The position numbers were made by a program, and so were the translations under genes. The notes below the pieces were generated by a model. It was given only the letters and a program-made list of their open reading frames with translations. It did not search any database and was not told the origin of the DNA. Positions 48,601-61,125 of a DNA stretch of 64,000 bases are shown one piece after another. The first letter of the stretch is position 1; each line of letters opens with the position of its first letter. The DNA comes from Echinometra lucunter (lineage: Eukaryota > Echinodermata > Echinoidea > Camarodonta > Echinometridae), in NCBI GenBank assembly GCA_029962745.1, contig CM057154.1, forward strand, positions 23,805,776 through 23,869,775, in the 5' to 3' direction.

Positions 48601-51600
48601 ACCCCTAGTTTGTGTATTTCTCATCTATTTGATATTGAATGTGAACGCAGCCCAAGTTGATTTTAGAATTGTGTGAATGCATCTGTTGAGATTCTCATGT
48701 ATAGTAGTTTGCAGTAGTAAAGACGTGAATGGATTTCACATGTAAACTGGGTACACACCACTGCTGCTTAATGAGAAAGAGATAGTGTAGAGATAAGGAG
48801 CTTATGGCTTGGGCCTCCTGGAGACCACTAATCTCCTCTCTGGTAGAGTTTGTCCAATTAATCAGACCCATTTAGATTGTGTTGACTATTTTGTACAGTA
48901 GTTTTTACCTTTAGAACAGTATGTCAAATAGGACAGAAGATCAGGTTTTGGAAGACTAGAATTTAGAATGAGTCTGAGAAGTAGAATAGTTGTTAGCAGA
49001 AAGTGATAACTTTGTTTTTGAGAACAGGTTTTTCTTTGTTTCTTCTACTACATGTACATATATTCTAAGCATGGCCTGGAAAAGAGTATTTTCCCCCCTC
49101 CCTTTTGGAAGAGGCTTCCAATTGTTTTTGCTGAGCTGATAAATTTTGGCTGGATTTTTCAGGAGGGCAGCCATTTTGTTTTCCTCTAAGAACTGCCACA
49201 AAAGCAGAGGTTGACAAATTGACGTGTATCATATCTATTGCAAAATGTTTGATAACTGCTATGTCGTATTGTTAATCGTATTTTACCGTGTTCCACTGAT
49301 TTAGTTAGCTTATTAATATTTTAAAGATGCTAGGTCATGGGCTTTCATGGGGAATGGATCATAATTTGCTGACAACGGACTTTGTGAAAAATACCTGTAA
49401 TAGAGCTACATTTCTGGAGCACAGCAAAACAAGCTGTCCCACCACAAACATTCTTCGGCCTGCTTCGGGCATTCTCGGGCCAGGGAAAGAGAGAAAATGA
49501 CTTTGCCATATGGGGAAAGGGTGAAGTATACAGAGCATTTACATAAGATCTGTTGGTCATAAAACTCACAGTGATGGACAACACCTGTTACTGGTACCGT
49601 GTTTACACAGTGACACGGCTCGGGGGTTCGACACGCGAGCCGTGCTCAACACGGCAATTTTATGCTGTGTAAACGCGATTAGTGTGATCCGCGAGCCGTG
49701 TCGAACACGGCTTTTTTGATCCGCCAAAATCGTAGGTTTCAACCCGCGAGCCGAGTCAGACTCGCCTTTTTTTTCGTGTGTAAACAGAAAGCCGTGTCGA
49801 ACCCGCATGACCTAGGTCAAACACGGCATATCCGTATCCTGTAGCGCACGCGATATGCTCTCTAGTTCTGTGCTGTGCCCCTGCCTTCGCTCGGTTTTTA
49901 TAGGTAAAAATACTCCTCTTAGGGGTCGTAAAATTCTGTTGTTGCTCATAAGATTCATTTAATAGATATGTGCTTTACTAAATTAATACCTGTATTGCAA
50001 AGATTACAAGAGAAAATTATCTCCGATCGCTGTTTAGTGTTTGACGTATGTGAACGTTGGGGAAAATAGTACTCTGAATATGAACTCGGTGCTCGCCGTC
50101 AGTGGCAAATTTCCCGCATTTGTGACGTCTATTCTACTTCAGTTCGTGATCCGCGGGCCGTGTCGAACTCGCCTTTTTTTGTTTCAGTATAAACGCGATC
50201 ACAGTTGCCCTCTTCACAGCGTTTGACCCTGCTTGAGGATTCAACACTCGAGCCGAGTCGTGTGTAAACACGGTATGGGTAAGCACCCATGGTGTCAAAT
50301 TCCCCATGAAAGCCCACGACCTAGCATCTTTAAAAGGGAACTGATTATTGACTTGGATTAATAAGCTGATGCTAGATTTATTTTCAAAACTTTGTTATTC
50401 ACCTAAAATTAGTATCAGAAATAAAATAACTCTTTACTTTTAAGTCAACTAAAATAAACCATAGCTATTATAATGTTGATTGCCAAGTAATGTACATCTT
50501 AGATTAATAGTTATTATCATGAGGGGATAGACAGAGATATATGCAGATGACATCATAATACTTCATGATAGTAGGGTTGAGTTATTTCTTTATTCCTTTA
50601 TACTTTGATTACATAGACAAGGATTAAATTGGAAACTTGATCATGGATAAAGAATATTGCTTGGATATTTCCTATGAATATGTTATGTATTGTTTATTGC
50701 TATTGTTTTGATATTTATTATATGAGTAATAAATGTGCCATTCTACTTTTGACACCATCACCATCACTCTACATCACTTGTCTCTCCTCGTGTTTTATTA
50801 CAGCACTCTATACCCCCTGTAGGGGTGCTACACATGGATTTAACAGAACTTTAGTAAAATAACACTTTCGTCAAAACGTCTGAATTACAAATATAACCAC
50901 TGATCCTGGTCCAAATAACTTTTCTAACAAATAATTAACCAAGACACTGCCAGAAGAATCATAATTTTCCCATATCCATAAAACATGCAAATTATGCACA
51001 TTTTCATTCATTACAAGGCACCTACATGTATATTGGTATGTTGCGAGCCCCACTGGTTTCCACGTTATATCTACAGGGCTGCCAACACTCACGCATTTCC
51101 CCCATTTCCCACGCTAATCATGAAATTTCTCACGCACAAATCTGAAATAACTAAATATAATAATAAAAAATGATAGATTTCAATAAAATGGTGACCAACT
51201 CAAGAATTTAGGAAGCACTGAAAAACTTGTGAAAGTTTTCCCGCCTTTTGTCGAAAGCCCTCGATCTCATTTTGAGCGTGTGCGTATGTAAGATCCATCA
51301 TCCATCTAGAGATTAATTCATAGGATCTTTATGGTAAGATCTGATCCGCGCCTAGCGGGGCTAGCAGTGTTGTAGTCCTCGAGGACGGCCTCGTCCTCGA
51401 GACCAGGCTCGAGGCCAAAATTATGGCCTTGGTCTCATCCTTGACCTCGGAGACAACTTCCTCGGCCTCGTCCTTGGACACTGGGGCCAATCCTCGGAAT
51501 CCTTGAGCGAGGCCGGGCCGAGGCCAGGCAAAAAGATGTGGCCATGTAGGATATTTCGGGCTTTTAGTATTTTAATTTGCCGATATTGAAATTGAAAATA

Positions 51601-54600
51601 TCGACATCAATTTGTCCTTAATACTACATTTATCGACCTGAAAAAATTCTCTAGTTTATGGCAATCATAAGAGTTTCGTTGGTCGTCTTCAAGAAATATA
51701 AACCACCAACGAAACGGAGGTGAAACACCTAACTTTACAACTTAATTCTTTACTTTCTTGACGATCATAGTTTTGCTGGTCGTCTTCAAGAAATATAAAG
51801 CGCAAACGGTATGTAGGTGAAACGTCAAAGGACCGACTTGACAAATCAACTCTCTATCCTTTGATGTATTTTTGCCGGTCATCTCAAGAAATATAAAAAG
51901 ATATTAAACGGGACGGAGCTGAAACGAATCAACGATCGAATTGACAAATTGATTCTTTACCTTTTAAGATTGATAATAGTTTGAGTACATGTAGTTATCA
52001 GAGGCGCCTATAAAAAATATGAATTGCCAACGAAATGGCAGTGAAACTAGTTACTTGACAAATAAATTCTTTACCCTGTCTATGAAAATGATATCGGCCG
52101 GTTCTTCTTGAAAATTAATCTTTTTTTATACTTGGGAAATATTCGTGATAAAGACTTTACTTGGTGAGGTCGAGTCGACGGCAGTGTTTTTTAAATTTCC
52201 TTTGGCCTTTTTGGATGATCAAACAAACAACATGGACGTCTGCAGACTCCAAGATAGCCAAATTTGGGTTTAAGCCCATGAGGACTTTGTTGACGCAAGT
52301 GGCAAGTCTAATCACCAGTGTTGTCCTCGAGGTCAGCCTCGTCCTCGAGGCCGGCTCGAGGCCAGACTTTCTGGCCTTGGCCTTGTCCTTGACCTCGGAC
52401 AAAAATCCTTGGCCTCGTCCTCGTGCTCGGCTTTTTTCAGACCCCCGGCCTTGGCCTCGTCCTTGACCTCGTCCTTGACCTCGGGTGAGCCGGCCTTGGA
52501 TACAACTGTAAGGTTATAATTTTACTGATTAATAACTATTTGTTTTATGTTCATTTAGCTTTCCACTCTGTTCTGCTTACCTCACTTCTGACCTACATTC
52601 CTCTCCTTTTGTATAGCTCCTCACTTCTATTGTTCTGCCCCTGCTCATTCAACCTTGCCTGCTCTGTCACCACTCTCTCTCTCTCTCTCCCCTCTCTTCC
52701 ATGACTATTCAACCTACTCACATGACTCTCACTCTTTTACCCTATTGGTTATTGCTATGTATTTACTATCATTTGATTGGATATTTTTGTTATGCACTTT
52801 CTTGTCAGCCATCTTGGCAGCCATTTTTGAAAATACAAGTTAGTACAGCTCAAGTCATAAAACATGTAAGGTGTGTTTTCTTTGAGAGTCTTACAACTGG
52901 TGGCAGCAGTGGTTTTTCTGCACTCAACTGTAATTGCATCCTTACTTCATGTAGAAATTTTTGCAGTATTATACATCTGGTGAGTTAAAGTGAAATTCTC
53001 CCTCCATCTGTAACTGTGAATGTGAATGTTTGAGAGCATGAAATCACCCTTCTCACTGATCTTCCTCCATCTGTTCCTGAGGCAGTAGTGTTTGTGTGAC
53101 TTCACCCTCCTTCATTGATTACTGAGGATTCATCTTGAGTTTTAGGGACATTGATTCCTTCCTACATCAGTAATTTTGTGTGAATTTCAACATTCATCCT
53201 TCATCAGTGAGTGAGATTTTACAACTATCTTCATACAGAACCTGTATTTTTGGTGAGTCTCCATCAATAAGATATTTTCACCCTTCTTCATGTACAGAAC
53301 TGCATGTTTTTATCAAAGCCAGATTGTATCTTTAACCTGTTTTTGGCTGCCATACATCGCAGTATTCTACATTGTAAACCTGCATATTCTACATCCAGTT
53401 TTGAGCATTGCAATTTACCCAGTTGCAGAATACACCCTCCTTCCATTATAGCCGCTCAATATAGATATTCCAGCTACCAAAGTTCACAATTTTTTGAGCT
53501 GTACTCAGAGTAACACAGGTCTTCCTCCCTCCTTCACATCACCATTATGGCATCTTATCGTATGGAGTTACCAGAACTCTTTACAGGAGAGGATGGCAAA
53601 GACTTCCATCAATGGATACGCAGATTCGAAGTTGCAGCAACAGCTTTTCCAGACACTGCTTCTAGCTTACACACCCTCCTTCCTGCAAGACTCGCAGGAT
53701 CGGCTTTCACTGTTTGGGAGAGTATGACTGAATCAGACCGAAAGGATTTCAAGAAAGTAAAAGAAAAACTCTCTCATGTTTTTGGAAGGACACAGTTCAT
53801 AGAAACTTTTAGATCTTGTACTACTGCTCGAACTCGTCAGCCAGGTGAACCTTTGGAAGTGTTCGCATCATCCATTACTTCATTAGTAGAGGAAGCTTTC
53901 CCATCTTATGATAGTGACGCTAAAGGTGGTGAAAAATTCAGACGATTTGTTGCAGGCTTAGAGAAACCTCTCCAAGTAAAGATCCATGAACTTGGAGGCA
54001 CAAACTTTGACGAGGCATTGAAGATAGCATTAAGGGTAGAGAGAGCACACCAAGCGCAAGACTGTGGTGTAGTAGGAGCAGTAGATCGAGGCAAGGACAA
54101 GACGCCTGTCCAAGAGGCATCAGTCTTACAACTGGTCCTGCCAAGACTGACAGAGATAGAAAGGAGATTAGATGAGATGTCCTCGAAGCTTGAGACAGCT
54201 ACCAGGCTTAGTAGATCTCCGCAGCGTGGTAGTAGCCCATCAGGCCGTGGACAGGATTGGAAAAACATGGGACGTCGTGTTTCTCCATCTCCAACCCGGG
54301 ACTACCGGCGGCGTGAATCTCCAGATCAGTATGCAAGACACAGATCTCCAAGCCCTTATCAGAACTACTCATACCAATCCAGGATGTCTCCCTCTAGAAG
54401 GCCATATGAACCGTCAAGCAGACAAACTCAGCTTCATCGATCCACGGCTAATCAAGCTGACTCCCGCAGACAAGCTCCCTTTCGTCAAGTTCACTTTGAA
54501 AGTCAGCAGCCGGAAAACTACTAGTAGTTGAGGAAGAGGGTCGTTCATCAACTACACACGCCAAGGCCCAAATACAAATAGCCTCTATTTCATCCTCGAA

Positions 54601-57600
54601 ATCACCCTACATCCCTATCATCGTCGACAACGTCTATGTATTGGCACTCGTGGATAGTGGATCATTCATATCTCTTCTAAGTGCTGAATTTCTGTCATCC
54701 ATTCCAGCATCACAAAGGAGTCCATTGGAAAAGTTAACATTCATGGCATCCTCCATCACGGGTGAGCTGGTAGACAACATCGGGACAGTTGCACCATCAA
54801 TACATATCGGGAACAAGTCTACCCAACACGAGTTCTTTGTGGCACGCAACATCACTCACTCAGTTGTACTTGGATGGGACTTTATCCACAGCCACAAGGC
54901 CTCCATAACACCAACATCATTTGACATGCCCGGCACTACTATTCCCTTCGTCGACCGTCAGCAGTATCAAGCCCCGCTGAAGTGTAAAGTTGCTCTTGTT
55001 GGACAAGCTCAGATTCCACCCAGGTGTGAAACTCACGTCCAGGGAAGACTGACATCGCCACAGTTTGACATTATACCAAGAGACTATGATGGTTACTTTG
55101 AACCAGCATTACACGATCACATCCCTGTTATTGGTGCAAGATCTCTGTTCAAGCCTCAAGATGGTCTTATTCTGGTGCGCCTTATCAATCCCTCTGACGA
55201 AACAGTTGATCTTCCTGCAGACATCTGCCTTGGTCAATTCTTCTCTATGACTGGGGATAGCGAAGAGGAATACAAGATCATGAGCGTAACCACTGACGCA
55301 AATCCAAAAGCGACAGACGAGTCACCAGCTGCCAGTGTTCTCCCTTCTTCAGGCCTCACAAAGACAGAGTACGAGAAGGCTGAACAACTTCTTCAAGACT
55401 ACAGGGATATTTTCAGCACAACATCCCAAGATATTGGCCAGACTGACATTATCTATCACCACATCGACACGTCCTCAGATGCTCCAATTCGACAGAGGGC
55501 TTACCGAACTTCACCGGCAATGAGGGTAGAGATTCAGAAGCAAGTAGACGACCTCCTACAAAGAGGCATCGTTGAAGAGAGCTACAGCCCCTGGGCAAGC
55601 CCGATTGTCATGGTGAAAAAGAAAGACAACACATACCGATTTTGCGTGGATTATAGAAAACTCAACGCAGTGACTGTTCGAGATTCTCACCCTATTCCAC
55701 GCCAAGACGATTCTATTGACTCCCTTTCCTCGTCAGCATATTTCAGCGTCATGGACTTATCCAGTGGCTATTGGCAAGTCAAGCTCAACCCACAAGACAA
55801 AGAGAAGACTGCTTTTACCACTGGCACAGGACTTTACCAATTCACTGTCATGCCATTCGGACTTGTCAACGCTCCAATGACATTCCAAAGACTCATGGAA
55901 GTGGTTCTCCATGGCTTACACTGGTCCCGATGCCTGGTATACTTGGATGATTGCATAGTCATGGGCAAGGATTTCGAGGATCATCTCAAGAATCTCCAAG
56001 AAGTATTCACACGATTCAGAGATGCTGGACTTAAACTCAAACCATCCAAGTGTGGATTTTTCAGGAAAGAAGTCACATACCTTGGCCACATAATCAACAC
56101 CAAAGGAGTTAAACCTGACCCAAGCAACGTCGAAAAAGTCAAGTCCTGGCCCCAGCCGAGAACACCCACCGATGTTCGATCCTTCCTTGGCTTGGCATCT
56201 TTCTACCGACGTTTCATACCCAGCTTCGCCAAGATTGCAACTCCTTTGACAACTCTCACACACAAAGGTCAACAGTTCATATGGACAGCAGAGTGTGAAA
56301 TGGCCTTTCAACACCTGAAAGAAGCTTTAACCAATCCACCTCTACTCGCCTATCCAGACTTTGATAAGGAGTTCATCCTGTCATCAGATGCATCCCTTCA
56401 AGCAGTAGGTGCTGTCCTTTCACAGAGTCAAGATGGCAAGGAACGTGTCATCTCCTACTTCAGCCAAACTCTTAGCACTACTCAGAAAAAGTGGTCAACC
56501 TATGATCGAGAGCTCTGGGCCATTGTTACAGCAGTCCGCCACTTTCGTCATTACCTGAGACACCAACACTTCACAATTCTGACAGATCACAAACCTCTTC
56601 TGGCTCTCAAAAAGTTCCCAATTCAAGACGACGCATCTGGAAAGAGAACTCGATGGATAGTGGAACTCAACTCCTACACTTTCAGCCTTACTCACAAGAA
56701 AGGACAATCACATAGCAATGCTGATGCATTATCTAGACGCCCAGTCGAGAGCCAAGTCACTCCAAGACCGCCGGAACAGCTACCCAAACACACAGTAACC
56801 AGTCCAGTGTGCAATGCAGTCGAAACTCACTCATCTAAATCACGACCATCGACAGACACACCTACTTCCTATGATTCAGCAAGGCAGTCCACACTGAAAG
56901 CTACCCAGCCTTACCATGGTGTAATCCTCGACAGTGATGTAGATGTACAGCATGAACAGCAACTAGATCAAGATATCAGTACGATCATTGAATACATGAA
57001 CAAGGGTGAGCGACCAACCATTCGACAGATCCGCAGACACAATCCCCGGCTTAGACGTCTCTTGTGGCAGTATCCCAAATTCATCCTCCAAGATGGTATA
57101 CTCTACAGGAAGAAGAAAGACAAGCTTGGTAACCCTTCACTCCAACTTGTGGTACCAAACTCACTTATCCCAAGGGTACTCCAAGATTTACATGGTGACG
57201 TATCATCCGGACACTTCGGAGCACTTCGCACAATACAGAGAGCTGAGTCAATGTGCTATTGGCCCTACATGAACAAGGAAATCACCGACTTCTGCAACAC
57301 ATGCACGGCTTGTGAGTCCTTCCGGTTACCAACACCCAAGCTCCAAGCACCCTTACACCCAATCACCACTACACGCCCTTTGGAGATAGTCTTCGCTGAC
57401 ATTGCTGAGCTCCCAATTACAAGACGAGGTTTCCGCTACATACTTGTCGTGACGGATCATTTCAGCAAATATGTCAATGTCTACCCGATGAAAGATCAGA
57501 CTGCTCCAACTATCGCCAAACTCTTGTTCGAAGAATATGTGAAAGAACATGGTATTCCAGAGACATTGCACACAGACCAGGGACGACAGTTCGAATCGAG

Positions 57601-60600
57601 ATTAGTGCAAGAACTATGCAGCAAATTGGGCATCAAAAAGTCGAGATCGACGCCGTATCATCCCCAGGGAGCTGGCATAGTAGAACGTTGTAATCGCACA
57701 ATAAAGGATCAACTTGCAAAGTACATTTCTCACCAAGGAGGAGAATGGGACACTCATATCAATCAAGTCCAGTTGGCATATAACACAAGCATCCATGTCA
57801 CAACAGGATTGACTCCATACTACATCATGCATGGCAGGGAAGCCCGTACACCTGCAAACATCACTTGTTCAACTCCTCCACCCTCATCTGGCAACACGCT
57901 CCTGCAGTACACAACAAACCTATCTGAGAGACTAAGAAAAGCATGGGAGTTCACCAAACAGAAAACCAGACAGCAACAACAACAACAAAAACAACAGTAC
58001 GACACAAAGGCCCGCACTGTCAAGTACAACAGGGGTGACCTTGTCTTACTTCATGACCCAACCAATAGCAGAAACAAACTAGAACCAAACTGGAAAGGTC
58101 CTTTCAAAGTATGTTCCTCATCAGATGATGGACTGAATTACGACATCGTTGATACTCATGATGAAAGGATCAAGCGACGTGTCCATCATAATCGTTTGAA
58201 ACTACATCGAGCCAGAGCCCCACAAACGATGTTGACTCCACCATCTACACCAGCCACACCTCCTCCATCAATACCTGGTACTGAGAAAGCCCCAAAACAG
58301 TACCCACCAGTACCCCCAGCAGATGACGAGACTAGAAGGAAGATGCAGTCACATCAATCCCCTAGCCATGGCCCAGCCTATATCGTGTGGTCACCTCGAC
58401 CACCAGATAACATCCTTCATCACCAGCAGTCAGACTATGACCAACAGCCTCGGTCAAGTTTGTCTGTTTGGCAACAAACCTCAAACCAGCCAACCAATTC
58501 TAGCCACCATTCCAGGCTAGATGAGTCAACTACACAGCAACTACAACCAAATCAGACCAAACCTTCTGGCCAACAACCAATGCAGGCAGAGAAGTCAGCC
58601 CCATTCCAGCAACATCCTGGGCCGTCCTCGCCTCCTGACCAAACTCAATTTGGGCCGTCCTCACTGCCTGACCAAACTCAACCTGGGCCATCCTCAACGC
58701 CTGACCAAACACAACCTGGGCCATCTTCGCCGACTTACCAAACTCCATGTGGGCCACCCTCACCGACTGACCAATCTCCGTCTAGGCCTCTGCCGCTGAC
58801 TCACCAACCCCAACTGAGGCCATCCTCACCGGTTGATCAACCACAACTCAGACCTCAATATCAACTGAGGTCAACATCAAACCAATCCCTACTTTGGCCA
58901 TCTTCGTCACCTAACCAACCCCGATGTAGGTCATCCTCGCCAACTGACCACCAATGCAGATCTCATTATCATCTGAGGTCATCGACTAGACAGCCAGAAC
59001 CCAGAAGCTCTAACCCCGACCCTGCGACGCGAGCGGGTAGTCAACCCAGCACCAGTCTAAGGCAGCATCGCCAACGAGAAAATATGAGGGACAATGAACA
59101 ATTGCATAGTAACGAAAATGAGAAGGATAATGGACAATTACATAGAAATGAAAATGCAAAGGACAATCGACGATTATGTAGTAATGAACGCTCTCCAGAA
59201 GATGAAAATCGTCCAGACACTCATTCGCGATATGGTCGACGAATTAAAGTACCAGCAAAATTTCAAGATTACAAACTATAGAGACTATGAAAACTTTGTT
59301 TGCGAAACTTGAGATTGAAAGATTGATATATCGATTGAGAGACACATTGATTTGAATTTTTCTCCATTTTACCTGATGGACTATAGAAACTTTGTTTGCG
59401 AAACTTGAGATTGAAAGATTGATATATCGATTGAGAGACACATTGATTTGAACTTTTCTCCATTTTACCTGATGGACTGTGGAATCTTTGTTTATGAAAC
59501 GTGATACAGATAGAAAGATTGATATATACTGATATCGGCTGAGACACATTAATTTGAACTTTTCTGCATTTATCTGATATCAATTGAAAGGCAAGCTGAT
59601 GCAAAATTTCAAGATTAAGACTGTGAAAAACTTTGTTCACAAACTTTGATATAGTCTGAGAGACATTGCAGACTTTAGAGACTGTGAAGAACTTTTTTAT
59701 AAGACATGCCAATATAAACTTTATTCATGTTATCTTACATCACCACAGTTTTGTAGGTGATAGTTTGTTATGGATGTAATTCTAAATTATATATTAATGA
59801 AAGTGAACAATTTACAGGGTGAAAAGTTTACCAAAATTTGTGAAACTTTAAGCAATTTCTCATGATTTTCATTGAAAACAGGGTCAGTTTTCAGTTTTGT
59901 ATGTTTAAACTTAAAAGAGAAGGAAGAGTTTTGAATGTTTAACTTAAAAGAAAAGAAAAGAAATGTTATATGACTGTTTTGCCATAAAAAAAAAAAAAAA
60001 AAAAAAAATTAGAGGTCAAATTTAATGTTCGGCAAACTAAGGTACTTGTTCAGTTATCTGATTTATGCACTTACATGTACTAATCCATATTGAAAGGATT
60101 GCATTTTGTTAAAAAAAAAAAAAAAAATTGAAGATTCAGAGTGTTCTAAAAATGGATTATTATATTGACCTAAATTGAATAAGAATTCTATAAGATGTAT
60201 CGGAGGAACTGATGCGAGTATTCAACTCAGACGTATGCATTTACATTGTTTTCTGAACATTACTTGGAACTCAGAATAATTGTTTTGAGTCGTATGAAAG
60301 ATATTGATGAAATTGAGATATTTGGAGTTAAAAAAAAAAAAAAAAAAAAGATTCTTATACATGTATTCCAAAATTTTCTAATATGTATATTCAAAAGGAT
60401 ATATTTGAAAGGTATATATTCGAGAGGTATACTACTTTCATTTTGAATTGAAAGGATTACTGATATACTTTTGAAAGGTATATTGTTTCGTTCATTGATC
60501 AATTTGGTATCTGATGGTGTCAACCATAGACACTGTATTTTGCTATGTCTTCTTACATTTGAGACAGTTTTGAAAGGTTTATTTCAGAATGCCTATTCTC

Positions 60601-61094
60601 GGTGTAATTTATTAGATATGGAAAACTTCTAAAATTCTAATAGACAAAAACAAAACAAAGAAAAAAAAAAACCGAAACATGATATTTGTTTCTAGGCAAA
60701 GGCATTGCCCCAAAAAAATTGTTTGTGGAAGATTGTACAAATGTGAAACCAATTTTTTTGCAAGATTGTTAAAAGTTTTGTTATGTAAAATTGCAAAGTT
60801 GAGCTCAGAATATTTGATACTATGTCATTTAAAAAAAAAAAAAAAAATGTTGTAATTTGACATGTGATTTTACAGAATATTGCCAAGTTGTGCTCAAAGT
60901 ATTTGATATTACGTCTCTTGAGAATTTGTTTTTTTTACTTTGATCATTTGACTTGTTCGTGATGGGATTCATTGCAGTTAGCAAGTTGTCAAAAAAGATG
61001 TTTATTGATGAAATTTTGGTATTTGCTAGACATGTAGAATGTATTAAGCTAGACATTCTAAACAACTGATATTTTTTTTCCAATTTGGATGGAT

Positions 61095-61125
<31 letters not shown>

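Noticed and set aside
48125..50802. Complete LTR retrotransposon bounded by the 67-bp repeats
   Set aside because: Repeats are too short, no target duplication, primer site or coding frame is visible.
53906..54268. Antisense open frames over gag
   Set aside because: They are shadows of the sense gag frame, with no family resemblance.
59244..59712. - strand frames just after pol (101 and 147 codons)
   Set aside because: They come from the 96-bp tandem repeats and have repeat-driven, unconvincing composition.
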